Program-made: the position numbers and the translations under genes
In this document: positions 11,843-20,888 of the stretch, one piece after another
How positions within the stretch are numbered: the stretch's first letter is position 1
Layout: each line of letters starts with the position of its first letter
The notes under the pieces: generated by a model
What the model was told of the DNA's origin: nothing
The model's database searches: none
Seen by the model: the letters and a program-made list of their open reading frames with translations, nothing else
DNA from: Variovorax ginsengisoli
GTDB taxonomy: Bacteria; Pseudomonadota; Gammaproteobacteria; Burkholderiales; Burkholderiaceae_C
Direction of reading: 5' to 3'
Assembly (NCBI RefSeq): GCF_030486595.1
Contig: NZ_JAUJZH010000003.1
Span: 124,001-188,000 of the forward strand
DNA: 64,000 bases

Positions 11843-12486
11843 GGGGATTCCGGATTGAGTTCGCGCAGGACCGCGCGCACCGGCGAGGCATCGGCGCTCA
11901 CCAGTTTCAGGGGCAGGGCGATCAGTTCGTAGTCGCCCTCGGGCACCTCGTCGAGCACCAGGTTCTCGAGCACGCGCAGGCCGAGCCGGCGGATCACCTG
12001 GTGGCTGTCGAGGGTTTTGCTGTCGGCCGGATCGATGCTGGCGGTGTCGATGCCGACCAGCGTCACGCCGAGGGCCGCGAGGCGCTCGATGGTGGCCGGC
12101 GCGTAGGCGGCGAGGGCGCCGTCCCAGCGTTCGACCGGTGCCCGCCGGTAGGTGCGCACCAGCACCCGCGGCGGCAGGTCGTCGAGGGCGTGCGCGATGT
12201 GCGCCCACTCGATCAGCGGGCCGCGCTCGATCGCATGGATCACGCGGCAGCGGCCGAGGAAGGGCGCGAGCGCGACCTCGCCGATGGGCGCGCCGGCGGG
12301 GTCGTAGTGCAGCGGTGCGTCGGCATGGGCGCCGACGTGCGGCGACAGGCTGATCTCGCTGACGTTGACCGGGCAGCCGGGCGCGATCGTCGCGGCCCAG
12401 CGCTGCCGATAGGGCGTGTCGCCGGGGAAGACCGGCGCGCCCTCATGCACCGGCGGCGAGATATCCCAGAGGCGTTGATTCGACAT
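11839..12486 (-). CDS. kynB: Kynurenine formamidase (arylformamidase)
   Basis: A 215-residue metal-dependent hydrolase of the cyclase family that deformylates N-formylkynurenine. The metal site is [11 protein letters not shown], giving His50, His54, Asp56 and His60, and [20 protein letters not shown] is typical of KynB. It is the first kyn gene. The 77-base gap from argF should hold its promoter. A small hairpin (GGCGC/GCGCC, 12487-12503) ends directly at the start codon and no Shine-Dalgarno sequence is visible, so initiation may be weak or structure-controlled. A second cyclase-family protein, the predicted isatin hydrolase, lies at 60.7 kb. Confidence 0.95.
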   Translation of the reverse strand: MSNQRLWDISPPVHEGAPVFPGDTPYRQRWAATIAPGCPVNVSEISLSPHVGAHADAPLHYDPAGAPIGEVALAPFLGRCRVIHAIERGPLIEWAHIAHALDDLPPRVLVRTYRRAPVERWDGALAAYAPATIERLAALGVTLVGIDTASIDPADSKTLDSHQVIRRLGLRVLENLVLDEVPEGDYELIALPLKLVSADASPVRAVLRELNPESP

Positions 12487-12563
12487 GGCGCAAAGTTAGC
12501 GCCATGCGAAGGGTCGTGGTGTCGGTTATTTCCAACAGGCTTTGAAACGAAGATGCAGCGGGC

Positions 12564-13490
12564 TCAGGCGACCGGCCCCAGCAGCAGGAACTCCATCAGC
12601 GCCTTCTGCACGTGCATCCGGTTCTCGGCCTCGTCCCAGACCACCGACTGCGGGCCGTCGATCACGTCGGCCTCGACCTCCTCGCCGCGGTGCGCCGGCA
12701 GGCAGTGCATGAAGAGCGCATCGGACTGGGCCACGCGCATCATCTCGGTGTCGACGCACCAGTCGGCGAAGGCGGCGCGGCGGGTCTCGTTCTCGGCCTC
12801 GTAGCCCATGCTGGTCCAGACGTCGGTGGTCACCAGGTCGGCGCCGCGGCACGCTTCCATCGGGTCCTTGAAGACCTGGTAGCTGGCGCTCGAGCGCAGC
12901 CCGGCGACCGACTGGTCGACCTCGTAGCCGCTCGGCGTGCTGACGTGCACCTTGAAGCCCAGGATCTCGCTGGCCTGCAGCCAGGTATTGGCCATGTTGT
13001 TGCCATCGCCGACCCAGGCCACGGTCTTGCCCGCGATCGAGCCGCGGTGCTCGATGAAGGTGAAGATGTCGGCCAGGATCTGGCAGGGGTGGAACTCGTT
13101 GGTCAGGCCGTTGATGACCGGCACCCGCGAATGGGCCGCGAAGGCCTCGATCTTGGTCTGCTCGTACGTGCGGATCATCACCAGGTCGACCATCCGGCTG
13201 ATGACCTTGGCGCTGTCCTCGATCGGCTCGGCGCGGCCCAGCTGGCTGTCGCCGGTGGTCAGGTGCACCACGCTGCCGCCGAGCTGGTACATGCCGGCCT
13301 CGAAGCTCACGCGGGTGCGTGTGGAGGCCTTCTCGAAGATCATCGCCAGCGTGCGGTCGACCAGCGGCTGGTGGCGCTCGTAGGCCTTGAACTTCTTCTT
13401 GATCAGCGCCGCGCGCGCGAACAGGTGGGCGTAGTCGCCGGCATCGAAATCCGAAAATTGCAGGTAGTGCCGGATCGCGGTCGTGTTCAT
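12564..13490 (-). CDS. argF: Ornithine carbamoyltransferase
   Basis: A 308-residue enzyme joining ornithine and carbamoyl phosphate to citrulline in arginine synthesis. It carries the carbamoyl-phosphate motif FEKASTRTRVSFEAGM, the LTNEFHPCQILADI segment and the ornithine-side HCLPAHRGEEV motif with its catalytic cysteine. Its ATG overlaps the argD stop by four bases, so argD and argF are translationally coupled on the minus strand. kynB follows after 77 bases. Confidence 0.97.
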   Translation of the reverse strand: MNTTAIRHYLQFSDFDAGDYAHLFARAALIKKKFKAYERHQPLVDRTLAMIFEKASTRTRVSFEAGMYQLGGSVVHLTTGDSQLGRAEPIEDSAKVISRMVDLVMIRTYEQTKIEAFAAHSRVPVINGLTNEFHPCQILADIFTFIEHRGSIAGKTVAWVGDGNNMANTWLQASEILGFKVHVSTPSGYEVDQSVAGLRSSASYQVFKDPMEACRGADLVTTDVWTSMGYEAENETRRAAFADWCVDTEMMRVAQSDALFMHCLPAHRGEEVEADVIDGPQSVVWDEAENRMHVQKALMEFLLLGPVA

Positions 13491-14692
13491 GGTTGAGGCT
13501 CCGTGAGGAAGGCCTTCACCAGCGGCGCCAGGATCGCGACGATCTCGTCGGCTTCGGCGATGCTGAGGATCAGCGGCGGCACCAGCCGGATCACGCTGTC
13601 GGCCGTGACGCTCAGCAGCAGGCCGGCGTCGCAGGCGCGGCCGAGGATCACGCCGCAGGGACGGTCGAGCTCGATGCCCAGCATCAGGCCCTGGCCGCGG
13701 ATTTCCTTCACACCGGCCAGGCCCGCGAATTCGCGCTCCAGCGCCGCCTTCAGGTGGGCGCCGACGGTGGCGGCGTTCTCGAGCAGGTTCTGCTCTTCCA
13801 TGATCCGGATGGTCTCGATGCCGGCGCGCATGGCCAGCGGGTTGCCGCCGAAGGTGGTGCCATGGTTGCCCGGGCCGAAGATGTGGGCGGCGCGCGGGCC
13901 GGCGACCACCGCGCCGATCGGCACGCCCGAGCCCAGGCCCTTGGCCAGCGGCATCACGTCCGGCTTGATGCCCGCCCATTGGTGGGCGAACCACTTGCCG
14001 GTGCGGCCCATGCCGCATTGCACCTCGTCGATCATCATGAGCCAGTCGCGCTGATCGCAGAGCGCGCGCACCTGGCGCAGGTATTCCCAGCGCATCGGAT
14101 GGATGCCGCCTTCGCCCTGGATGGTCTCGAAGAACACGGCGACCACGTTCGGATTGCCCTCGGTGGCCTTCTTGAGCGCATCGATGTCGTTCAGCGGCAC
14201 GCGGATGAAGCCCTCGACCAGCGGGCCGAAGCCCTGCTGCACCTTGGGATTGCCGGTGGCCGACAGCGTGGCGATGCTGCGGCCATGGAACGCGGCCTCG
14301 TAGACCACGATCTCGGGCCGCTCGATGCCCTTGTCATGGCCGAACTTGCGCGCCAGCTTGAGCGCGGCTTCGTTGGCCTCCAGGCCGGTGCAGCAGAAGA
14401 AGGCGTTGGTCAGGCCCGACAGCTCAGTCAGCTTCGTCGCGAGCTGCTCCTGGCCCGGCACGTGGTAGTAGTTGGAGCTGTGGATCAGCTTCGAGATCTG
14501 GTCCTGCAGCGCGGGCACCAGTTCGGGGTGGTTGTGGCCCAGCGTGTTGACCGCGATGCCGCCCAGGCCGTCGAGGTAGGCGCGGCCGTTGGTGTCCCAG
14601 ACTCGGCAGCCCTGGCCGTGCGACAGCGCGATCGGCAGGCGACCGTAGGTGTTCATGACGTGGGGCGACGAGGGGACAACATTGGCGCTCAT
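13487..14692 (-). CDS. argD: Acetylornithine aminotransferase
   Basis: A 401-residue class III PLP aminotransferase. The YGRLPIALSHGQGCRVWD start, the cofactor motif MMIDEVQCGMGRTGKWFAHQ and the PLP lysine in MPLAKGLGSGVPIGAV are clear. It makes N-acetylornithine from the semialdehyde in arginine synthesis, and may act on succinyldiaminopimelate as well. It is the first gene of argD-argF. The 161-base gap to the divergent DUF3579 gene should contain both promoters; no ARG box was recognised. Confidence 0.95.
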   Translation of the reverse strand: MSANVVPSSPHVMNTYGRLPIALSHGQGCRVWDTNGRAYLDGLGGIAVNTLGHNHPELVPALQDQISKLIHSSNYYHVPGQEQLATKLTELSGLTNAFFCCTGLEANEAALKLARKFGHDKGIERPEIVVYEAAFHGRSIATLSATGNPKVQQGFGPLVEGFIRVPLNDIDALKKATEGNPNVVAVFFETIQGEGGIHPMRWEYLRQVRALCDQRDWLMMIDEVQCGMGRTGKWFAHQWAGIKPDVMPLAKGLGSGVPIGAVVAGPRAAHIFGPGNHGTTFGGNPLAMRAGIETIRIMEEQNLLENAATVGAHLKAALEREFAGLAGVKEIRGQGLMLGIELDRPCGVILGRACDAGLLLSVTADSVIRLVPPLILSIAEADEIVAILAPLVKAFLTEPQP

Positions 14693-14853
14693 GCGGATCT
14701 CCGGAAAAGGGAACGCGGATTCTAGGCGGCCGGTCGCGACAGTTCAGTGAGGATTGCGCATCACAGCAATGCCCCCAGGCGTGTCGCCCGGGGGACCCCC
14801 GGATAGAATCTTGTGCGGCGCAGCAACTGCTCGCGCTTTTCTCTCGCCAACAG

Positions 14854-15186
14854 ATGGTCTCTCCAAACGCCAAAGAAATCTTCATTCAGGGAATCACCCA
14901 GGATGGCCGCACTTTTCGTCCCAGCGACTGGGCCGAGCGACTGGCGGGCGTGATGTGCTCTTTCCGCCCCGGCGGCCCGCAGCCCGGCAGCCACCTGAAC
15001 TATTCGCCCTGGTGCGTGCCGACCGTGATCAACGGCATCAAGTGCGTGGTGGTGAACCGCGAATTGCGCGATTTCGAGCCGATGGCCTGGGATTTTTGCG
15101 TCAACTTCGCCAAGGACAACGGCTTGCAGGTGGCCGAGGCCTGCCTGGTGCCCGACGCGCCGACCCTGCCCAAGACCTCCGCCTGA
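14854..15186 (+). CDS. DUF3579 domain-containing protein
   Basis: A 110-residue conserved beta-proteobacterial protein of unknown function. It begins VSPNAKEIFIQGITQDGRTF and contains FRPSDWAERLAGVM, a run with several prolines, and NFAKDNGLQVAEACLVP. No metal site, signal peptide or membrane segment is visible. In many Burkholderiales it stands, as here, divergent from argD and convergent with rpsT; this arrangement is recalled, not computed. A bidirectional terminator follows 15 bases after the stop. Confidence 0.87.
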   Translation: MVSPNAKEIFIQGITQDGRTFRPSDWAERLAGVMCSFRPGGPQPGSHLNYSPWCVPTVINGIKCVVVNRELRDFEPMAWDFCVNFAKDNGLQVAEACLVPDAPTLPKTSA

Positions 15187-15201
15187 ATCGAACGCCCATG
15201 A

Positions 15202-15225
15202 AAAAACCGCCCGAAGGCGGTTTTT
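15202..15225. terminator. Bidirectional terminator between DUF3579 gene and rpsT
   Basis: AAAAACCGCC and GGCGGTTTTT form a 10-bp stem around CGAA. Flanking A and T runs on either side let it act for both the plus-strand DUF3579 gene and minus-strand rpsT. Confidence 0.92.
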
Positions 15226-15295
15226 CACTTTGCTGCAGCGCACCCCGATCAAACGGCGGATCGGCGAACCGATCCGGGCTGTTTGCCTGATAGCG

Positions 15296-15613
15296 TCAGG
15301 CGGCGACTGCCTTTTCAGGGGCGAGGGCCAGGGCCTTGACCTTGGCCGACAGGCGGCTCTTGTCGCGAGCGGCCTTGTTCTTGTGGAAGATGCCCTTGTC
15401 GGCGACGGTGTCGACGATGCTCTGGGCCTTCGCGAAGGCTTCTGCCGCCTTGGTCTTGTCGCCGGCCAGCACGGCCTTCTCGACATTCTTCACGGCGGTG
15501 CGGTATTTGGAGCGCAGCGAGGTGTTCGCGGCGTTGAGCTTGACGTCCTGGCGGACGCGTTTACGGCCCGACGCGAGGCGCGGGTTCTTCTTCTTGGGCT
15601 TGGCGGATGCCAT
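15296..15613 (-). CDS. rpsT: 30S ribosomal protein S20
   Basis: A 105-residue basic protein that binds 16S rRNA early in 30S assembly. The N-terminus [19 protein letters not shown] and the helical core with [19 protein letters not shown] are typical of S20. It has a C-terminal Ala/Lys tail longer than the 87-residue E. coli protein, which is common in Burkholderiales. It is divergent from murJ and shares a 118-base promoter region with it, and it ends at the bidirectional hairpin near 15.2 kb. Confidence 0.97.
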   Translation of the reverse strand: MASAKPKKKNPRLASGRKRVRQDVKLNAANTSLRSKYRTAVKNVEKAVLAGDKTKAAEAFAKAQSIVDTVADKGIFHKNKAARDKSRLSAKVKALALAPEKAVAA

Positions 15614-15731
15614 ATTCAGTGTTCCTTGAGGGTCTGGGGATGATGCAGCAAAGCCCTCCATTATAGGCGAGTTGCGGCAAACCGTCGCCAGACGCCGGGA
15701 GAGCACGCGCGGGCGCCTACACTTCTGCTCC

Positions 15732-17297
15732 GTGTCCCTGTTCAAATCCGCCTCCACCGTCTCGCTCCTGACGCTCGCCTCCCGGGTGACCGGCCTCATC
15801 CGCGACGTCCTCATGACCTCGGTGTTCGGCGTCAGCGCGATGACCGACGCCTTCTACGTCGCCTTCCGCATCCCGAACCTGTTCCGGCGGGTGTTCGGCG
15901 AGGGCGCCTTCAGCCAGGCCTTCGTGCCGGTGCTGGCCGCCTCCCGGACCGAACACGGCGACGCCGGCGCCAAGGCGCTGGTCGATCACGTGGCGACCCT
16001 GCTGACCTGGACCCTGGTGGTGGTCTGCGCGCTGGGCGTCGTCGGCGCGCCGCTGATGGTCTGGGCCATGGCCAGCGGCCTGCAGAAGAACCCGCAGGGC
16101 TTCGACGCCGCGGTGGTCATGACGCGCTGGATGTTCCCCTACATCGGCTTCATGTCGCTGGTGGCCCTGGCCGGCGGCGTGCTCAACACCTGGCGCAAGT
16201 TCGCGGTGCCGGCGGCCTCGCCGGTGCTGCTGAACCTGGCGCTGATCGCGGCGATCGTGGGAGGGGCGCCGCTGTTCAGGCGCCTGGGCATCGAGCCGAT
16301 CTATGCCCAGTGCGTGGGCGTGATGGTGGGCGGCATGATGCAGCTGGCGATCCAGGTCCCGGCCCTGCGCGGCCTGGGCATGATGCCGCGCATCGGGGCC
16401 AGCTTCGGCGCGCTGCGCGCCGCCTGGCGCGACCCGACCACCCGCCGCGTGATGCGGCTCATGCTGCCGGCGCTGATCGGCGTCAGCGTGGCCCAGATCT
16501 CGTTGCTGATCAACACCCAGATCGCCTCCCACCTGGCGACCGGCAGCGTCAGCTGGATCACCAACGCCGACCGCCTGATGGAGTTCCCGACAGCGATGCT
16601 GGGCGTTGCGCTCGGCGTGGTGTTGATGCCGCAGCTGGCCAGCGCCCGCGCCGCCAAGGACGACGCCCGCTATTCGGCGATGCTGGACTGGGGCCTGCGC
16701 CTGGTGGTGCTGCTGGCGGTGCCCTGCGCCCTGGCGCTGCTGGTGTTCGCACGCCCGCTGGTGGCGGTGCTCTTCCACAACGGCGAATTCAGCGCGCTGC
16801 ATGTGCAGCGCACCAGCGTGGCGCTGATGGGCTACGGCGTCGGCCTGGTCGGCCTGGTGGCGATCAAGGTGCTCGCGCCCGGCTACTACGCGAAGCAGGA
16901 CACCCGCACGCCGATGCTGATCGCGGTCGGGGTGCTGGTGCTGACCCAGATTCTCAACGTCTTCCTGGTGCCGCTGCTGCAGCACGCGGCGCTGACGCTC
17001 ACCATCAGCATCGGGGCGCTGGTCAACGCGCTGTGGCTGCTGGTCGGGCTGATCCGGCGCGGCAGCTACCGGCCGCTGCCGGGCTGGGGAAAATTCGTGC
17101 TCCAGGTGCTTTTCGCCAGCCTGGTGCTCGGCGCGCTGCTGGTCTGGGGCGATCGCCATTTCGACTGGATCGGCCTGCAGGCGCATCGGCTGCAGCGCAT
17201 CGGCCTGCTGGCCGCGCTGGTCGCGGGCGGGGCGCTGCTCTATTTCGCGGTGCTGGCGCTGACCGGGCTCAAGCTGCGCAGCTTCGTGCGCCGCTGA
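15732..17297 (+). CDS. murJ: Lipid II flippase MurJ (MviN)
   Basis: A 521-residue polytopic inner-membrane protein that flips lipid II for peptidoglycan synthesis. The N-terminal [20 protein letters not shown] and the conserved [20 protein letters not shown] motif are diagnostic of the MurJ/MviN family. About 14 hydrophobic segments are visible. The GTG at 15732 was chosen because it gives the family's usual beginning and length. It is divergent from rpsT, a common pairing in beta-proteobacteria, and is followed after 56 bases by sirB1. Confidence 0.95.
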   Translation: MSLFKSASTVSLLTLASRVTGLIRDVLMTSVFGVSAMTDAFYVAFRIPNLFRRVFGEGAFSQAFVPVLAASRTEHGDAGAKALVDHVATLLTWTLVVVCALGVVGAPLMVWAMASGLQKNPQGFDAAVVMTRWMFPYIGFMSLVALAGGVLNTWRKFAVPAASPVLLNLALIAAIVGGAPLFRRLGIEPIYAQCVGVMVGGMMQLAIQVPALRGLGMMPRIGASFGALRAAWRDPTTRRVMRLMLPALIGVSVAQISLLINTQIASHLATGSVSWITNADRLMEFPTAMLGVALGVVLMPQLASARAAKDDARYSAMLDWGLRLVVLLAVPCALALLVFARPLVAVLFHNGEFSALHVQRTSVALMGYGVGLVGLVAIKVLAPGYYAKQDTRTPMLIAVGVLVLTQILNVFLVPLLQHAALTLTISIGALVNALWLLVGLIRRGSYRPLPGWGKFVLQVLFASLVLGALLVWGDRHFDWIGLQAHRLQRIGLLAALVAGGALLYFAVLALTGLKLRSFVRR

Positions 17298-17353
17298 TCG
17301 ACGCGTTTTCGCTCGCGCCTTGACGGTCTCCGTCCGCTCCTCTACAAAGACAC

Positions 17354-18205
17354 ATGACGTTCCGCTTCTCGACGCCCACCGCTCTCGAATACTTCGAATC
17401 GCTCGTCAAGAGCGACGAGCAGTTCCCGCTGCTGGAGGCGGCCGCCAGCCTGGCGCAGGACGAATACCCCGAACTCGACGTCCAGCAGGTGCTGGGCGAT
17501 GTCGACCAGCTGCTCGCGCGCCTCAAGCGGCGCCTGCCGGCCGACGCGGCGCCGCTGCACCGGCTGCGCTCTCTCAACCAGTTCTTCTTCCATGACCTGA
17601 GCTTCGGCGGCAACGTCAACGACTACTACGACCCCGACAACAGCTACCTCAACGCTGTGCTGCGCACCCGCCGCGGCATCCCGATCTCGCTCGCGGTGCT
17701 CTGGATGGAGCTGGCGCAGGGGCTGGGCCTGCAGGCCCGGGGCGTCGGCTTTCCGGGCCATTTCATGCTCAAGGTCACGCTGCCGAAGGGGCAGGTGGTG
17801 ATCGATCCCTTCACCGGCAAGTCGCTCTCGCGCGAAGAGCTCAGCGAGCGCCTCGAGCCCTACAAGCGCAGCAACGGCCTGGTCGGCGATTTCGACGTTC
17901 CGCTCGGCCTGTACCTGCAGCCGGCGACGCCGCGCGAAATCATCGGGCGCATGCTGCGCAACCTGAAGGAAATCCACCAGGCCCAGGAAGACTGGCAGCG
18001 TGCCATCGCGGTCCAGGACCGGCTGGTGGCGCTGCTGCCCGAAGCCTGGGGCGAGCACCGCGACCGCGGGCTGGCCCACGCCGAGCAGGGCAATGCCGCG
18101 TTGGCGGTGCGCGACCTCGAGACCTACCTCGCGCATGCCGAGGACGCGCTCGACCTCGACGCGATCGCCGAGCGGGTGGCCGCGCTGCGCCGGGCGGAGT
18201 TCTGA
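17354..18205 (+). CDS. SirB1-family protein (transglutaminase-like plus TPR)
   Basis: A 283-residue SirB1-family protein. The first part has a transglutaminase-like core (SYLNAVLRTRRGIPISLAVL and RGVGFPGHFMLKV). The C-terminal third forms TPR-like helices (NLKEIHQAQEDWQRAIAVQD, then AEQGNAALAVRDLETYL). Whether the core is an active peptidase is not known: the usual Cys position is not evident, while the His in GFPGHF is present. The molecular function is unresolved. Its stop overlaps the start of the next gene by one base. Confidence 0.85.
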   Translation: MTFRFSTPTALEYFESLVKSDEQFPLLEAAASLAQDEYPELDVQQVLGDVDQLLARLKRRLPADAAPLHRLRSLNQFFFHDLSFGGNVNDYYDPDNSYLNAVLRTRRGIPISLAVLWMELAQGLGLQARGVGFPGHFMLKVTLPKGQVVIDPFTGKSLSREELSERLEPYKRSNGLVGDFDVPLGLYLQPATPREIIGRMLRNLKEIHQAQEDWQRAIAVQDRLVALLPEAWGEHRDRGLAHAEQGNAALAVRDLETYLAHAEDALDLDAIAERVAALRRAEF

Positions 18206-18624
18206 TGGAATCCGCCAAGGCGCCGCTGGCCGACCTTGGTACCCGGCACCAGTTCCACGGCGTCCAGCCGGTGCTGCCTGTGGCCGATGCGGCGCGCGCG
18301 GCGCGATATTTCTGCGACGTGCTGGGCTTCGACCTGGACTTCATCGCCGGCGAGCCGCCGAGCTATGCGCGAGTCAAGAAGGGCGACCGAAGCTATGGCG
18401 ACCCGGTCTACCTGCGCCTCTGGCAGTGCGGTCGGCGCGAGGCCAGCCCGTGGCGCGGCGAGATCGTGATCCATGTCGGGCAGGACATCGACGGCCTGCA
18501 TGCGGCCTACGTGAAACGCGGGGTCGACGTGGTCGAAGCGCCCACCTCCCAGCCCTGGGGCCTGCGCGAATTCGCCATCCGGGAGCCCGACGGGCACGTT
18601 CTTCGATTCTGCGGATATCTCTAG
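18205..18624 (+). CDS. VOC-family (glyoxalase/bleomycin-resistance fold) protein
   Basis: A 139-residue single-repeat vicinal-oxygen-chelate protein. It shows the beta-alpha-beta modules of the family (VQPVLPVADAARAARYFCDVLGF and PWGLREFAIREPDGHVLRF, the latter carrying the usual Glu of the metal site). Substrate unknown. Its ATG overlaps the sirB1 stop (TGATG), so the two are likely co-translated. It is convergent with the AraC/GlxA regulator, 16 bases away. Confidence 0.85.
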   Translation: MESAKAPLADLGTRHQFHGVQPVLPVADAARAARYFCDVLGFDLDFIAGEPPSYARVKKGDRSYGDPVYLRLWQCGRREASPWRGEIVIHVGQDIDGLHAAYVKRGVDVVEAPTSQPWGLREFAIREPDGHVLRFCGYL

Positions 18625-18640
18625 CTCAGCGCCGGCCGGA

Positions 18641-19621
18641 TCAGGTCGGCGTCGAAGGTGAGCCTGGCAGTCCGAACTGGTGCCAGGCGCGGCGCAACTG
18701 GGTGTCGGAGCCGAAGCCCGACATTTCTGCCGCCTGCGTGACGTTGGCGCCCGACTGCAGCGCCAGCTGCGCCGTGGCCAGCCGCAGCCGGCGCAGGTAG
18801 GCCAGCGGCGCGACGCCGGCGTGCTCGACGAACAGCCGCGTCAGGTGGCGCGGCGAGGTGTGGGCGACCTCGGCCATGCGCGGCACCGTCCAGTCGGTCT
18901 GCGGCGCCTCGCTGACCGCATCCTGGACCCGGTGCAGTGCCGCATGCAGGTGGTTGCGGTAGGCCAGGAAGGGCGAGAGTTCGGGGTCCTGCGGGCCGCG
19001 TCGCATCGCCACCACCATGGTCTGGGCCACCCGGGCCGCCAGTGTCTCGCCGCAGGTCTGGCCGATGCGGTGCAGGATCAGGTCGATGCCGGTGGTGACG
19101 CCGGCGCTGCTGTAGAGCGGCGCATCGAGCACGAAGACGCGGTTGGCGACCACGTCGCAGCGCGGTTCGACCTGCTTCAGTTCGTCCAGGTGGTGGTGGT
19201 GCGTGGTCGCGCGCCGGCCCGCGAGCAGGCCGGCGTGGGCGGCGAGCAGCGTGCCGGCGCAGACCGTGACGAGTTCGAGCCGGCCAGGCTCGAGCCGCAG
19301 GCCGCGCAGCCAGTGCAGCAGGGCCCGCGCCGGCGGGTTGTCGACCGCGATGGCCTCGCCCGGCAGTCCGACCAGAACCACCCACGTCGGCGTGCGCCAG
19401 TCCGACGGCAGTGGCTGCAGGCCGGCCAGCCGGACGCCGACCGAACTGGCGGATTCGGGCTCCGGGCTCGCGAACACCAGTTCGAAACGGGGCGGCAGTC
19501 CGGCGGCAGCCCGAAGCTGGTTGGCGATGCGCAGCGCCTCCGCCGGGCCGGCCCAGTCGAGCACCAGGCTGTGCGGCAGCAGCGCGAAGACGACGCGAAT
19601 CAGGGTGGGGTTCGGGTCCAC
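18641..19621 (-). CDS. GlxA-type AraC-family regulator with DJ-1/PfpI-like sensor domain
   Basis: A 326-residue regulator. Residues 1 to about 190 form a class I glutamine-amidotransferase-like (DJ-1/PfpI) domain with TVCAGTLLAAHAGLL at the nucleophile elbow. Residues about 215-320 contain two AraC helix-turn-helices (VPRMAEVAHTSPRHLTRLF and AEMSGFGSDTQLRRAW). The first helix pair is followed by PLAYLRRLRLA, standard for AraC/XylS. The start is a GTG lying 22 bases inside the end of the upstream DJ-1 gene in another frame, so translation is probably coupled. Its target may be its own three-gene unit. Confidence 0.87.
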   Translation of the reverse strand: MDPNPTLIRVVFALLPHSLVLDWAGPAEALRIANQLRAAAGLPPRFELVFASPEPESASSVGVRLAGLQPLPSDWRTPTWVVLVGLPGEAIAVDNPPARALLHWLRGLRLEPGRLELVTVCAGTLLAAHAGLLAGRRATTHHHHLDELKQVEPRCDVVANRVFVLDAPLYSSAGVTTGIDLILHRIGQTCGETLAARVAQTMVVAMRRGPQDPELSPFLAYRNHLHAALHRVQDAVSEAPQTDWTVPRMAEVAHTSPRHLTRLFVEHAGVAPLAYLRRLRLATAQLALQSGANVTQAAEMSGFGSDTQLRRAWHQFGLPGSPSTPT

Positions 19622-20220
19622 GCGAAATCCATCTGCCGCGCGGTGCGCAGCGCCAGCGGCTCGCCGGCCAGCCGTGCCACCAGGTGCAGGCTCATGTCGA
19701 TGCCGGCCGTGATGCCGGCAGAGGTGACGATGCGGCCCTGGTCGACCCAGCGCACGCCTTCGCGCACGTTCAGAGCCGGAAAGCGGTGGCGCAGGTCGTC
19801 GATGTCTTCCCAATGGGTGGTCACGGATGCCCCGGCCTGCAGCACGCCGCTGGCGGCCAGCAGGAAGGCGCCGGTGCAGACCGAGGCCGTGAGGCGGGCC
19901 TCCAGGCTGGCGCGGGCGATCCAGTCGCGGGTCGCCCCGCAGGCCATCGCGGCATCGACCACCCCGCCCGGCACGATCAGCACGTCGGCCGCGGGCGGGT
20001 CGTCGAAGCTGCGGTCCGGCAGCACCTGGAGGCCGGCCCGCATGCGCACCGGCGCCGTGGTGCGGGCGACGCATTTCACCTCGAAAGGCGGCGCCGTGCC
20101 GGCCGCGTCGCGCTGGTGCATGCGGGACGCGGTCGTGAAGACCTCGTAGGGACCCGCCAGGTCCAGGGCCTCGACGTCGTCGAAGGCGAGGATCGCGACC
20201 TGCAGCGTCCGGGCGCTCAT
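19600..20220 (-). CDS. DJ-1/PfpI-family protein (isonitrile hydratase-like)
   Basis: A 206-residue single-domain member of the DJ-1/PfpI superfamily. It opens LQVAILAFDDVEALDLAGPYEV, has the VLIVPGG strand and a nucleophile elbow ASVCTGAFLLAASGVL with a cysteine, followed by TTHWEDIDDL. This pattern matches isonitrile hydratase (InhA-like) proteins and GlxA sensor domains; the actual substrate is unknown. Its ATG overlaps the preceding isochorismatase-like gene by four bases, and its 3' end overlaps the GlxA-type regulator by 22 bases. Confidence 0.85.
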   Translation of the reverse strand: MSARTLQVAILAFDDVEALDLAGPYEVFTTASRMHQRDAAGTAPPFEVKCVARTTAPVRMRAGLQVLPDRSFDDPPAADVLIVPGGVVDAAMACGATRDWIARASLEARLTASVCTGAFLLAASGVLQAGASVTTHWEDIDDLRHRFPALNVREGVRWVDQGRIVTSAGITAGIDMSLHLVARLAGEPLALRTARQMDFAWTRTPP

Positions 20221-20786
20221 GGCCTTGATTCCGCGAGGCGGACCAGCGCTTCTTCGGCGCTGCACACCTTGGCGAAGCGGCCGTCGAGCACGGTGGCGGT
20301 GCGGGCCTGGATGTCCGCCGCCGTCAGCGGCCGGCCGTCGGGCTGCACCATGTCGAAGGTCAGCGTCGCCTCGGTCACGTAGTCGACCTGCCAGCCCAGG
20401 TCGGAGGCATGGCGCGTGGTGGTCTCGCAGCATTGCTCGGTGCGGATGCCGCTGACCACCAGCCGCTCGATGCGGTTCTGGGTCAGCCAGACGTCGAGTC
20501 CGGTGCCGACCAGCGCGCTGTGGCGGCGCTTGGTGAAGGTGGCGGCGGGCTCGAAGGGCGCGAGGCCTTCGAGCGGGCGCACATGGCCCGATTCGATCGC
20601 GAAGGCGTTGCTGGCGACGGCCGGCCCGTCGCTGTGGAAGACCCGGACGATCGGTGCACCGGCGGCGGCGAAGCCCTGGATCAGCGCGTTCTGCGCCGCC
20701 AGGTAGGCCGGCAGGCCGCGCGCGTCGAAATAAGGGCGGTGGCGGAACGACTCCTGCGCGTCGATCACTATCAGACAGCTAGTCAT
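20217..20786 (-). CDS. Isochorismatase-family cysteine hydrolase
   Basis: A 189-residue cysteine hydrolase. The catalytic Asp is in LIVIDAQESF, a Lys is in TFTKRRHSAL, and the nucleophilic Cys falls in VVSGIRTEQCCETTTRHA. Family members hydrolyse amides such as nicotinamide, N-carbamoylsarcosine or ureidoacrylate; the substrate is not readable here. GGAG lies eight bases before the start, supporting the ATG at 20786. It leads a three-gene minus-strand operon with the DJ-1 protein and the GlxA-type regulator, joined by ATGA and a 22-base overlap. Confidence 0.87.
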   Translation of the reverse strand: MTSCLIVIDAQESFRHRPYFDARGLPAYLAAQNALIQGFAAAGAPIVRVFHSDGPAVASNAFAIESGHVRPLEGLAPFEPAATFTKRRHSALVGTGLDVWLTQNRIERLVVSGIRTEQCCETTTRHASDLGWQVDYVTEATLTFDMVQPDGRPLTAADIQARTATVLDGRFAKVCSAEEALVRLAESRP

Positions 20787-20888
20787 GGGGGCATCTCCGG
20801 AAACGAAAGTGGATGATGCACCCGATTTTTCAGGATATGCGGCTTGTCGTCCCGGCCGCGGCGGACCGGAATCGATCACTTTCGGACA

